Shown here: positions 1-7,103 of the stretch, piece after piece
How positions within the stretch are numbered: the first letter of the stretch is position 1
Layout: every line of letters starts with the position of its first letter
Assembly (NCBI GenBank): GCA_934661735.1
Contig: CAKUJN010000030.1
Span: forward strand, 1-22,987
DNA: 22,987 nt
DNA from: an uncultured Oscillospiraceae bacterium
GTDB taxonomy: Bacteria > Bacillota > Clostridia > Oscillospirales > Oscillospiraceae
Direction: 5' to 3'
The notes under the pieces: model-generated
Database searches by the model: none
The model's input: the letters and a program-made list of their open reading frames with translations, nothing else
What the model was told of the DNA's origin: nothing
Translations under genes and position numbers: made by a program

Positions 1-38
1 GAGGATATTTTTTCTATGCATAGCTAAAGCTTTTTGGT

Positions 39-66
39 ACCACCGGCTTTGCCGGTGGTTTTCTTT
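39..66 (+). terminator. Intrinsic terminator of an upstream plus-strand gene
   Basis: A perfect 9-bp stem (39-47 with 51-59) with a 3-nt loop is followed by a T-rich tail on the plus strand. The gene it ends lies left of the window. The minus strand has no T-run after the stem, so it acts in one direction. Confidence 0.8.
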
Positions 67-70
67 ATAC

Positions 71-110
71 AAAAAAAAGCCCGCGGACGCACGGCAGTGC
101 GTCCGCGGGC
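71..110 (-). terminator. Intrinsic terminator of the transporter/XdhC operon
   Basis: A 14-bp perfect GC-rich stem (79-92 with 97-110) with a 4-nt loop is followed on the minus strand by eight T residues (71-78). It starts 6 bases after the NTPase stop codon, so it is the end of the five-gene minus-strand operon. Confidence 0.92.
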
Positions 111-115
111 TTTGC

Positions 116-646
116 TCAGCGATTCAGAATTGCGTGCAGCAGCACGTTCAGCGGCATAAACAGTGCGTCGCGGTTTTCCGCCGTCACCTCGACCAGCTCC
201 GCTGCCGGATGGCGGCGGATGGCCTCACACAGCGGCGTATCCGAGCGCTTTTTCACCACGCCAACAATCGGAACGGCGCCGTCCAGCAACTGCAAAATCC
301 GCGCGGTAAAGCGGTCCGCCTCGCGCTCCATACGTCCGACCTCGTCCATCAGAATCAGCGGCGCATGCTCCGCGTCCGCAAGCGATGCGATGCCTGCCGT
401 GTCAAAGCGCTCCGGGAAGCACGCGAACGCGCCGCAGCGGATGCCGACGCGGTTTTCCTCGGCGTACCGCGCTGCGCCGCAGGCCGGAAGCAGATAGACC
501 GAAACCTGACCGTCCGGCAGGTCGGCGACCGAGACCGTCCGGAAGCCGGACGGCGCGGGCACGTCCGGCTGCGCCAGCAGCCGCCGGATGAGCGTGCTCT
601 TGCCGACCTGCACCTCGCCGGTCAGGAAAATGTGGCGTTTTTGCAT
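116..646 (-). CDS. THEP1-like P-loop nucleoside-triphosphatase
   Basis: This 176-residue protein has a Walker A motif near the N-terminus (TGEVQVGKST, about residues 9-18) and a Walker B-like stretch (LILMDEVGRME, about 97-107). Both match the NTPase_1/THEP1 family of small nucleoside-triphosphatases, and the length fits that family. Its ATG shares one base with the XdhC stop codon (TGATG), so it is probably translationally coupled. It is the last gene before a strong terminator. The family's physiological role is poorly known. Its place next to xdhC suggests an accessory role in cofactor insertion or metal handling for a molybdenum hydroxylase, which is inference from context. It could instead be a GTPase-like chaperone. 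The family call is fairly sure, the function is not. Confidence 0.85.
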   Translation of the reverse strand: MQKRHIFLTGEVQVGKSTLIRRLLAQPDVPAPSGFRTVSVADLPDGQVSVYLLPACGAARYAEENRVGIRCGAFACFPERFDTAGIASLADAEHAPLILMDEVGRMEREADRFTARILQLLDGAVPIVGVVKKRSDTPLCEAIRRHPAAELVEVTAENRDALFMPLNVLLHAILNR

Positions 647-1665
647 CAGATTGCTCCCTGCGCGTGCAGCGCGCGGTGCAGAATCAGCTCCGCCGTGATG
701 CTTACGGCAATTTCCTCCGGCGTTTCGGCCTGAATGGCAAGGCCGATCGGCGAATGGATGCGCGCAAGCGCCGGCTGTGGAATTCCGTTTTCCATCAGAT
801 ACTTCTGCGTGGCGGCAATCTTGTGGCGGCTGCCGATGCAGCCGATATAGGTCGCGTCCGTGCGCATCGCCTGAAGCAGGACCTCGCGGTCGGCCTGATG
901 GCCCGGCGTCATGATGACGACGTAGTCCTCCGGCCCGATGACGACCTTTTCGGAAATGTGATAATAATCGCCAAGAATCACGTCCTCCGCCGCGGGATGC
1001 GCCGCCTTTGTGGAAAAATCCGGCCGGTTGTCGAACACCGTCACGCGGAAGCCCACGCGCGCCAGCTCCGGCACAAGCGCACGGCCGACATGGCCGCCGC
1101 CGAAGATGTAGACCATTCCGGCGCGGGAAACCGGCTCGACGTAATAGCCAGGCTCGCCCTTGGAGTATACCGCGCGCGATCTGAGCATCGGCGCAAGCGC
1201 CTCCGCGGTGAGGCAGTCTGTGAAGCGCAGGCCATTTTTCTCGTCGTAAAGGCCCGTTTCGCGGACACAGCCGTCCGCCAGCTGCAAGACCAGCCAGACG
1301 TTTTCCCCGCTGTCCAGCGCCGCCAGCAGCGCCTCGACAAGCGGCAGATCGTCCGCCGTCAGGAGCTGGAAGTACACCGTCACGTTGCCGCCGCAGATCA
1401 TGCCGATGTCGTTGACCTGATTGGGGGCAAGGCAGAAGCCGTGGCTGACCGGCTGCTTCGTCTCGTGCACCTGCATGGCCAGGCGCTGCGTATGCTGCTC
1501 AACCGCGCCGCCGCCGACCGTACCGGCGGTTGTCCCGTCGGCAAAAACAGCCATCTTCGCGCCCGCGCCGCGCGGCGCGGAGCCGGATGAGGCCAGAATG
1601 CTGCAAAGCACCACGTCCTCGCCGCGCGAAAGCGCCGCGCGGACCGCTTCAAAAATCTGTTTCAT
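646..1665 (-). CDS. xdhC: XdhC/CoxI-family molybdenum hydroxylase maturation protein
   Basis: The protein has 339 residues. The N-terminal XdhC/CoxI domain shows SSGSAPRGAGAKM (about residues 26-38), VGGGAVEQ and a CGGNVTV motif. A C-terminal Rossmann domain starts at VYIFGGGHVGRAL (about 185-197) and ends with the family hallmark IHSPIGLAIQAETPEEIAVSI. XdhC proteins bind molybdenum cofactor and help sulfurate and insert it into xanthine dehydrogenase-type hydroxylases. The start is set by GGAGGA 11 bases upstream, which lies inside the end of the methyltransferase gene. One base separates the two genes. No hydroxylase subunit is in the window, so the client is elsewhere. It could also be a relative serving a selenium-dependent hydroxylase (YqeB/XdhC-type accessory). 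The family call is very secure. Confidence 0.93.
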   Translation of the reverse strand: MKQIFEAVRAALSRGEDVVLCSILASSGSAPRGAGAKMAVFADGTTAGTVGGGAVEQHTQRLAMQVHETKQPVSHGFCLAPNQVNDIGMICGGNVTVYFQLLTADDLPLVEALLAALDSGENVWLVLQLADGCVRETGLYDEKNGLRFTDCLTAEALAPMLRSRAVYSKGEPGYYVEPVSRAGMVYIFGGGHVGRALVPELARVGFRVTVFDNRPDFSTKAAHPAAEDVILGDYYHISEKVVIGPEDYVVIMTPGHQADREVLLQAMRTDATYIGCIGSRHKIAATQKYLMENGIPQPALARIHSPIGLAIQAETPEEIAVSITAELILHRALHAQGAI

Positions 1666-1666
1666 A

Positions 1667-2398
1667 TTATGATATTCCTCCTGTCGTCAGGCTGTCTGTC
1701 TCGATCTGGAAAATGCCCATCCGGCGCTCGCCGGACAGATAGTACGGAAAATCCGTCCGGCCAGTCCGGAGCAGCCGCCTCTCCACCTGCTCAGGCGTGA
1801 TTTCGTCCGGATTTTCATCGCGGCTGTAGATTTTGAAGAAGCGCACCGCGTCCGCAAGCGTCCGGAACGGCTGTCCCATCTCCAGCGTCAGATGCGCAAG
1901 CCGGAACGGCACGCCAAGCGCTTCCAGCCGCGCGGCAGCCAGCGACGCCGTATGGCCGCGCAGCGGCTGTGTGCCGATGGAAAAGCGATGGTTCGGATAG
2001 TCCTTCATCACGATCGCCAGCGTGCCGCGGCACTGTGCCGCGCCGATCTTCAGAATTTCCTCCACGCTCCCGAAAAAGCAGAAGATCATCGCGTCATACG
2101 GCGTTTCCGGCGCACAGTCCGCGATATCGCCGCAGACCGCATGCAGATTGCGCAGGCCGCGCGCTTCGGCGCTCAGCCGCAGTTGATGGATGGCAAGTCC
2201 GGAGATGTCCACCGCCGTCACCGACGCGCAGTGCCGCGCAAGCTCGCACGCAAGCTCTCCCGTGCCGCAGCCAGCGTCGCACACATGCGTGCGCGGGCCG
2301 AGCAGGTCCGTCAGATGACGCGCGAGCGCGCGGTGAAAATCGCCGTAGCCGTCGGCGTCGCGCATGAAGCCAATCATTTCGGGCGTCCATTTGAACAT
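1667..2398 (-). CDS. Class I SAM-dependent methyltransferase in the transporter operon
   Basis: The start is the ATG at 2398, which overlaps the stop of the ATPase gene (TAATG). The reading frame stays open farther upstream, but that part lies antisense-free inside the ATPase gene in another frame and is not real. The 243-residue product has the SAM-binding motif I VCDAGCGTGELA (about residues 38-49), an acidic residue ending strand 2 (VTAVDIS) and a motif-IV-like segment (YDAMIFCFFG). The C-terminal half is not a fold I recognise by function. Similar methyltransferases sit beside FecCD-type transporters and xdhC in clostridia, which is recollection rather than a search. The substrate is unknown; a metallophore, a pterin or a metalloid are possibilities. 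Translation is probably coupled to the ATPase. Confidence 0.85.
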   Translation of the reverse strand: MFKWTPEMIGFMRDADGYGDFHRALARHLTDLLGPRTHVCDAGCGTGELACELARHCASVTAVDISGLAIHQLRLSAEARGLRNLHAVCGDIADCAPETPYDAMIFCFFGSVEEILKIGAAQCRGTLAIVMKDYPNHRFSIGTQPLRGHTASLAAARLEALGVPFRLAHLTLEMGQPFRTLADAVRFFKIYSRDENPDEITPEQVERRLLRTGRTDFPYYLSGERRMGIFQIETDSLTTGGIS

Positions 2399-3183
2399 TA
2401 CATCGCCTCCCCGTCCGGCAGCAGAACCGGAATTTTTCTTCCATCCACGCACACGCGCTCGACGCGCACGCGCACGCCGTAGAGCCGGCTGAGCAGTTCC
2501 CCTGTCATGACCGTCTCCGGCGCGCCGTCGGCCAGAAGCCGCCCATCCTGCATGGCAAGCACGCGGCCGGCATAGCGCAGCGCCTGATTCGGGTCGTGCG
2601 TTGAAAAAATCACCGTGTAGCCGCTTCGGCCAAGCGCCTGCACGCGCTGCATGACGCGGCAGCTGTTGCCGTAGTCCAGACTGGCCGTCGGCTCGTCCAT
2701 CAAAAGCACCTGCGCGTCCTGCACCAGCGCGCGCGCCAGCAGCATCAGCTGGCGCTCGCCGCCGCTGATCCGCGCACACGGGCGCGCGGCAAGCTGCGCG
2801 ATGCCGAGGCTTTCCAGCGCTCGGAGCGCCTTCTCCTCCTCCGCGCGCGAGGGCGCATCGAACGTACCCAGCTGGGCGGTCATGCCCATCAGGACGCATT
2901 CGCGCACCGTATAGTCAAACGCGGGCGAATACGACTGCGGAATATAGGCGATTTTCCGCGCAAGCTCCTTCTGGGAATACTCGCCGATGGCGCGGCCGTC
3001 GATGCGCACCTCACCGCTCTGCGGGTGCAGAAAGCCCAGCATGCAGCGGAAAAACGTGCTTTTGCCCGCGCCGTTCGGCCCGAGCAGCGCGACCGTCTCG
3101 CCCGCCTGCGCCGCGAACGTGATCCCGCGCAGCAGCGGCGCGCTGCCGTAGGAAAAGGTCAGCGCATTTGTCTCAATGCTCAC
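2398..3183 (-). CDS. ABC transporter ATP-binding protein, FecCD/BtuD-type
   Basis: All nucleotide-binding motifs are present: Walker A LLGPNGAGKST (near residue 35), Q-loop, signature ISGGERQL, Walker B VLLMDEPTASLD and H-loop STHD. The architecture is that of the iron-siderophore/cobalamin/molybdate importer ATPases (BtuD, FepC, MolC). I choose the GTG at 3181-3183 (261 residues). The GGGAGG ribosome site at 3192-3197 is about 8 bases from it, but abuts an earlier in-frame GTG at 3190-3192. With this start it overlaps the permease gene by 11 bases. The extra C-terminal tail of about 30 residues is normal for the family. It powers the permease encoded just upstream. The substrate cannot be read from the ATPase. 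Confidence 0.93.
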   Translation of the reverse strand: MSIETNALTFSYGSAPLLRGITFAAQAGETVALLGPNGAGKSTFFRCMLGFLHPQSGEVRIDGRAIGEYSQKELARKIAYIPQSYSPAFDYTVRECVLMGMTAQLGTFDAPSRAEEEKALRALESLGIAQLAARPCARISGGERQLMLLARALVQDAQVLLMDEPTASLDYGNSCRVMQRVQALGRSGYTVIFSTHDPNQALRYAGRVLAMQDGRLLADGAPETVMTGELLSRLYGVRVRVERVCVDGRKIPVLLPDGEAM

Positions 3184-4216
3184 GCCGGTCACCTCCCGTC
3201 AGGATCAGATAGAGAAACAGCGGCGCGCCGACAAACGAGGTCAGAATGCCCAGCGGAATCTCGCTGGTCGTCAGAATGCGCGCCAGATCGTCCACAATCA
3301 TCAGGAATGACGCGCCCATCAGCGCCGTGGCGGGCAGCAGCCTCCGATAGTCATAGCCGAACATCAGCCGGCAGAAGTGCGGAATCACCAGACCGACCCA
3401 GCCGATCATGCCGCTGATGCAGACGCTGCCGGCAGTCATGAGCGTGGCGCAGAGAATGACGACAAAGCGCAGACGGTGGGTGTTGACGCCCATGCTGCGG
3501 GCCTCGGCCTCGCTGAGCGTCAGGAGATTGATTCGCCAGCGCAGAAACAGCAGCGGCAGAATGCCGGCGCAGATGGGAATGGCGGCAAACCACAGATCGC
3601 GCCGCTTGACCGACGCGAGCGAGCCCATCAGCCAGTAGGTGATGGCGGGAAGCTGGCTTTCGGTGTCGGCGATGAGCTTGATGAACGAGGTGCCGGAGCT
3701 GAACAGCGAACTGATCATGACGCCGGCAAGCACCATGGAAAGGCTGGAATACGCCTTTCCCCTTCTGCCCACAAAATAGGCCAGCGCGACGGCCAGCAGA
3801 CCGAAGCAGAAGGCCGAAAGCGTGGTGGCAAAGTATCCGAGGCCCAGCAGAATGGCCAGCGCCGCGCCGAAGCCCGCGCCCGTGGATGCGCCCAGCAGGT
3901 CGGGCGAGACCATCGGATTGCGGAACATGCCCTGAAAGCTCACGCCGGCGACCGAAAGCGCCGCGCCGATGAGCGCCGCCGCCGCGATGCGCGGAAAGCG
4001 GACGTTCAGGACCGCCGACGCCTGCGTCGGCGTCCACGTCTGCGCAAGCTGCCAGCGTCCGCCGCTGACGCGCTCGAGCAGGCGCGAAACCAGAATGCGG
4101 ATGGAATCGAGCGAGCTGACGCTGTAGCGGCCCAGCAGAAACGAGCCGAAAAACACCAGCAGAAACACTGCCGCCAGCAGTGTGAATTTCCAGAAATCAC
4201 GCGGCTTCCGCTGCAT
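3173..4216 (-). CDS. FecCD-family ABC transporter permease
   Basis: This 347-residue, highly hydrophobic protein matches the FecCD/BtuC permease family. Hallmarks are LNVRFPRIAAAALIGAALS (about residues 69-87), the FRNPMVSPDLLGASTGAGFGA segment, and SGMIGWVGLVIPHFCR in the C-terminal half, which includes the ATPase-coupling region. About ten membrane helices are expected. It is the first gene of the minus-strand operon, with a GAGAGGAG ribosome site and a promoter at 4268-4296. Family members import Fe-siderophores, haem, cobalamin or molybdate/tungstate (MolB type). The downstream xdhC makes molybdate, tungstate or a related metal species the most attractive substrate, but that is inference. 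Confidence 0.93.
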   Translation of the reverse strand: MQRKPRDFWKFTLLAAVFLLVFFGSFLLGRYSVSSLDSIRILVSRLLERVSGGRWQLAQTWTPTQASAVLNVRFPRIAAAALIGAALSVAGVSFQGMFRNPMVSPDLLGASTGAGFGAALAILLGLGYFATTLSAFCFGLLAVALAYFVGRRGKAYSSLSMVLAGVMISSLFSSGTSFIKLIADTESQLPAITYWLMGSLASVKRRDLWFAAIPICAGILPLLFLRWRINLLTLSEAEARSMGVNTHRLRFVVILCATLMTAGSVCISGMIGWVGLVIPHFCRLMFGYDYRRLLPATALMGASFLMIVDDLARILTTSEIPLGILTSFVGAPLFLYLILTGGDRREH

Positions 4217-4267
4217 CTGTGCAGTCTCCTCTCTCTTGTCCCGTCTGGGTAATTCTCTGTTTTGAAT

Positions 4268-4296
4268 AACGTATCATTTTTTATTGCCGCGGTCAA
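4268..4296 (-). promoter_or_regulatory. Sigma-A-like promoter of the permease operon
   Basis: On the minus strand a TTGACC -35 box (4291-4296) is separated by 17 bases from a TACGTT -10 box (4268-4273), about 50 bases before the permease ATG. The -35 matches the consensus well, the -10 only partly. Confidence 0.55.
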
Positions 4297-4309
4297 GTGC
4301 GCCGCGGCA
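4285..4309. promoter_or_regulatory. Perfect 8-bp dyad over the -35 box (candidate operator)
   Basis: The arms TGCCGCGG (4285-4292) and CCGCGGCA (4302-4309) are perfectly complementary and 9 bases apart. The left arm overlaps the -35 box of the permease operon. This placement fits a repressor operator in the divergent region between the permease and the binding protein. The regulator is unknown. Confidence 0.45.
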
Positions 4310-4443
4310 GAGGCGGCTTTTTCGCGTTTCTTTGTTCGCCATCGACGAATAATATGGAATATTTTCGACAATGGCGTATTTCATATTGACTTTTTTCTCT
4401 CTTTTCCTTCTTCTGAGAGCAGGACAACGAAAGGAGAATATCC

Positions 4444-5613
4444 ATGAAAAAGGCTCTTGCACTTTTGCTCAGCATCTGCATGCTGCTGAGCATGTTTACC
4501 GGCTGCGCGGCCAAGGCTCCCACGGCCGAAGCACCCGCGGAACAGCCCGCAGCGGTCCAGCCTGCGGAAACTCCCGCCGAGGAGGCGCCCGCAGAGGAGC
4601 CTGCCGAGGAGCCCGCAGAGGAAGCGCAGACCGTCGCGTTTACCGACTCTCTGGGCCGCGAGGTCGAGCTTCCCGCCGTGCTCACGCGCGTCGCGCCCAG
4701 CGGAGCCGTTGCATCCATGATCATGAGCGCCATCGCGCCCGAGTACATGGTCTGCATCTCCTCCACGGTTTCGGACAAGCAGCTGGAATACCTGTCGCAG
4801 GAGCTTGCAGGTCTGCCGGAGACCGGCCAGCTGTACGGCAGCAAGTCTACGCTGAATCTTGAGCAGCTGCTTGCCTGTGAGCCGCAGGTCATCATCGACC
4901 TTGGCGACAAGAAGGGCGACATGGTTGATGATCTTGACGCGCTTCAGGAGCAGGTCGGCGTGCCCGTTATCTTTATCGAGGCCGATCTGCCACACATGGC
5001 CGACGCATTCCGCACGCTGGGCACCATTCTGGACGGCAAGGCCGAGCGCGGCGAGACGCTTGGCGCGTTTGTCGCGGAGACCGTTGCCATGGCCGAGGAA
5101 AACGCGGCCAAAGTCACGGATGAGGAGCGTCTGAGCGTCATGTACACCTCCGGCGACGACGGCCTCGGCACCAACGCCAAGGGCTCGGTTCAGGCGGCGG
5201 TTCTGGACATTGTCGGCGCGGAGAACGCCATTGTCGTTGAGGACGTCAGCAACAAGGGCTGCGGCAACATCATCAACATGGAGCAGCTGTACAGCTTTGA
5301 TCCGGACGTGATTGTTTTCAGCCCGAAGAGCATGTACGACGCCGCCGCGGACGACGAGGCATGGTCGCAGCTGCGTGCCATTCAGGACGGCAATTACGCG
5401 GAGATCCCAGGCATGCCGTACAACTGGCTGTCCGGTCCCCCGTCGTTCAACATGATTCTCGGCATCTGGTGGCTGGGCAATCTGCTGTATCCGCAGTACT
5501 ATGACTATGACATGGCTGCAAAGGCGCAGGAAATCTACCAGCTGTTCTGGAACTGCACGCTTTCGGATGAGGACGCCGCGGCGCTTCTCTCCCGCGCAGT
5601 GATGCACGGCTGA
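4444..5613 (+). CDS. ABC transporter substrate-binding lipoprotein (fold III, BtuF/FepB/MolA-like)
   Basis: This 389-residue protein starts with a lipoprotein signal (MKKALALLLS...) and lipobox FTGC with Cys21. A low-complexity Ala/Pro/Glu linker follows (about 22-60). The mature domain opens with TDSLGREVELP, the typical beginning of PF01497-type binding proteins, and includes LNLEQLLACEPQVIID. It ends with a region rich in aromatic residues (WWLGNLLYPQYYDYD). AAAGGAGAA 6-8 bases upstream sets the start. It is divergent from, and certainly the partner of, the FecCD permease and ATPase. The acidic linker of repeated EEPAEE units should hold the domain away from the membrane. The long helix-rich tail resembles the MolA/iron-complex group, so molybdate, tungstate or an iron complex are all possible ligands. 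Confidence 0.9.
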   Translation: MKKALALLLSICMLLSMFTGCAAKAPTAEAPAEQPAAVQPAETPAEEAPAEEPAEEPAEEAQTVAFTDSLGREVELPAVLTRVAPSGAVASMIMSAIAPEYMVCISSTVSDKQLEYLSQELAGLPETGQLYGSKSTLNLEQLLACEPQVIIDLGDKKGDMVDDLDALQEQVGVPVIFIEADLPHMADAFRTLGTILDGKAERGETLGAFVAETVAMAEENAAKVTDEERLSVMYTSGDDGLGTNAKGSVQAAVLDIVGAENAIVVEDVSNKGCGNIINMEQLYSFDPDVIVFSPKSMYDAAADDEAWSQLRAIQDGNYAEIPGMPYNWLSGPPSFNMILGIWWLGNLLYPQYYDYDMAAKAQEIYQLFWNCTLSDEDAAALLSRAVMHG

Positions 5614-5665
5614 GCGCTCAGCTGCGCATGCACCGGATGAATCATTCTCCGGCATAGAAAAACGC

Positions 5666-5700
5666 CCCCTGCCTTTCGACGGAACGGCAGGGGTTTTTTT
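5666..5700 (+). terminator. Intrinsic terminator of the binding-protein gene
   Basis: An 8-bp stem (CCCCTGCC with GGCAGGGG, 5666-5673 with 5686-5693) is followed by seven T residues. It lies about 50 bases after the stop codon. Confidence 0.9.
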
Positions 5701-5724
5701 CGTGGATTCTCATGCTTCCGGATT

Positions 5725-5805
5725 TTAGCGTTCTTGATGGTAGTCATTCTCATAGATGATTTCTTTCAAAAAATCCAGCGTCCAGCCACCATGAAGAATC
5801 TGGTG
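5725..5805 (-). pseudogene. Possible 3' remnant of a gene downstream of tRNA-Leu
   Basis: On the minus strand an open frame of about 26 codons ends in TAA at 5725-5727 and reads like protein (...WTLDFLKEIIYENDYHQER). It has no start codon or ribosome site and runs back into the tRNA terminator hairpin. Its base composition is clearly richer in A/T than its neighbours. It may be the last piece of a deleted gene, for example from an element once integrated at the tRNA 3' end. It may also be chance; the stretch is too short for a family call. Confidence 0.25.
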
Positions 5806-5806
5806 T

Positions 5807-5842
5807 AAAAAAAGAAACTCAAGGGAAAAACCCTTGAGTTTC
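5807..5842 (-). terminator. Intrinsic terminator of tRNA-Leu
   Basis: A perfect 12-bp stem (5814-5825 with 5831-5842) with an AAAAA/TTTTT loop is followed on the minus strand by seven T residues. It starts 7 bases after the tRNA CCA end. Confidence 0.93.
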
Positions 5843-5848
5843 AATGCC

Positions 5849-5936
5849 TGGTGCGCGAGGCGGGACTTGAACCCGCACGTCCGGAGTGGACACTAGAACC
5901 TGAATCTAGCGAGTCTGCCAATTCCACCACTCGCGC
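5849..5936 (-). tRNA. tRNA-Leu (anticodon CAG)
   Basis: The minus-strand sequence folds as a class II tRNA of 88 nt including an encoded CCA. The acceptor stem is GCGCGAG with CTCGCGC. The anticodon stem CTAGA/TCTAG encloses loop TTCAGGT, giving anticodon CAG for CUG codons. There is a long variable arm and a TTCAAGT T-loop. It is transcribed alone, from the promoter at 5964-5992 to the terminator at 5807-5842. CUG is a favoured leucine codon in these GC-rich genes. Confidence 0.96.
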
Positions 5937-5963
5937 ATTTTGCTGTCTTGCGACTGCTCAGAT

Positions 5964-5992
5964 ATATTAGCACGGCGCAGCCCGATTGTCAA
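5964..5992 (-). promoter_or_regulatory. Promoter of tRNA-Leu
   Basis: A perfect TTGACA -35 box (minus strand, 5987-5992) lies 17 bases from TAATAT (5964-5969), about 28 bases before the tRNA 5' end. It sits just after the stop codon of the ArAE-family gene. Confidence 0.75.
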
Positions 5993-6009
5993 GAGCTTTC
6001 TGAAACTTT

Positions 6010-6942
6010 TCACTCCTCAGCGACAATTTCCGCGGCCGGCGCCTGCTCCCGCGGCGTCAGCTCGCTCAAAAAGCCATACGCCTGCAAATAGCACTGCAAA
6101 TGATAATCCGTCACGGCGTCATACTGCACACCCGTCTCCGTCGTCTGCGCCGGCTCCGGCTCCTCTCCGCACAGCTCCGCCAGACGCGTGAGCGTTTCCG
6201 CCCTCGGCGCGCCGAACACGTCCATGCCGCACAGCGCCTGTACCTCATGCACCATCCGCTCGGCCAGCTGCATGCAGCCGCCCTCCTGTGCCAGCAGATC
6301 GCGATAGCGCCTGCTGCGCAGCGGGAGCTGCTGCCGCGTCCGCTCAACCTCGGTTGTCAGCGCCTGCAACAGTGCCCTGCATGCCGTAAGATCCGGATAG
6401 CACCCCTGAAAAATCACCACACGCACCGCATCCAGTGTTTTTTCCTGCAATTCGCGGATCAGCGCGCAGACACTTTTCGCATTAGTGTACGGATGCACAA
6501 GCACATTCACCGCCAGGCCGAACGCAAGTCCCGTCGATGTATCGCGCACCCGCGCAAGAATATCATGAATTGTGCTGTCGCCGGTGCAGACCGACAGAAA
6601 AATCACCGACGCCAGAAACACCGCATATGAAATATGCAGCAGATTGCAGATCAGGATGACCGGCAGCAGGCACACGCCGATCAGCCACAGCGGCGGCTGC
6701 GGGACCGCCAGCAGGAGCAGAAAGCCCAGCACGCTCCCGATCAGCAGTCCGAAAAACTGGTTCAGGCACGCCCGCCACGAGGCTGTGATCGTCCGGTCCA
6801 TGGCGCAGTATACGCCCATCAGGACCAGCACCGGATTCATTGCCTCAAAGCGTCCGCACACGATCAGCGCCAGCACCGAGGCCAGTACGGTTTTCAGCGT
6901 GCGGAAGCCCACAATATGCATACTCCGGCTCATACTGTGCAT
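6010..6942 (-). CDS. Aromatic acid exporter (ArAE/FUSC)-family membrane protein
   Basis: I start this gene at the ATG at 6940-6942 (310 residues), preceded by AAAGGG. The frame stays open 42 codons farther, but that stretch is arginine-rich and lacks a ribosome site. The N-terminal half begins GFRTLKTVLASVLALIVCG, as in the ArAE_1 family of Firmicutes, and contains about five or six membrane helices. The second half (from about residue 140) is soluble, helical and charged, like the cytoplasmic C-terminal domain of that family (YqjA-like). Members are assigned as aromatic-acid or fusaric-acid-type exporters mostly by homology. The gene stands between ygfK and tRNA-Leu with its own possible promoter (6983-7011). 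A direct link to purine metabolism is not shown. Confidence 0.82.
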   Translation of the reverse strand: MHSMSRSMHIVGFRTLKTVLASVLALIVCGRFEAMNPVLVLMGVYCAMDRTITASWRACLNQFFGLLIGSVLGFLLLLAVPQPPLWLIGVCLLPVILICNLLHISYAVFLASVIFLSVCTGDSTIHDILARVRDTSTGLAFGLAVNVLVHPYTNAKSVCALIRELQEKTLDAVRVVIFQGCYPDLTACRALLQALTTEVERTRQQLPLRSRRYRDLLAQEGGCMQLAERMVHEVQALCGMDVFGAPRAETLTRLAELCGEEPEPAQTTETGVQYDAVTDYHLQCYLQAYGFLSELTPREQAPAAEIVAEE

Positions 6943-6982
6943 GATCAGCACCCTTTCTCCCGTCGTTCTCTGTTCTGCCTCC

Positions 6983-7011
6983 AGCTTAACCGATATCCGC
7001 CGGAAAAGCAA
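6983..7011 (-). promoter_or_regulatory. Possible promoter of the ArAE-family gene
   Basis: On the minus strand TTGCTT (7006-7011) and TAAGCT (6983-6988) are spaced by 17 bases, about 40 bases before the chosen ATG and just after the ygfK hairpin. The -10 match is weak. Confidence 0.4.
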
Positions 7012-7027
7012 GCCCCGAACGTGCAAA

Positions 7028-7056
7028 GCGCGGCGCACGCCATGCGTGCGCCGCGC
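7028..7056 (-). terminator. Strong hairpin after ygfK, weak terminator
   Basis: A perfect 13-bp GC-rich stem (7028-7040 with 7044-7056) with a 3-nt loop lies about 48 bases after the ygfK stop. On the minus strand it is followed only by TTTGC, so termination may be partial and the ArAE gene may get some read-through. Confidence 0.55.
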
Positions 7057-7103
7057 CCTGATTGTCAAAGAGCCGTCACATTTCGCCGCGCCGGAATCCG
7101 GAA

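Noticed and set aside
2399..2899. N-terminal extension of the methyltransferase frame into the ATPase gene
   Set aside because: It would overlap the ATPase completely, reads as Arg/Ala-rich nonsense, and a proper ATG overlapping the ATPase stop exists at 2398.
4381..5655. Minus-strand open frame opposite the binding-protein gene
   Set aside because: Antisense to a clear lipoprotein gene; no domain match.
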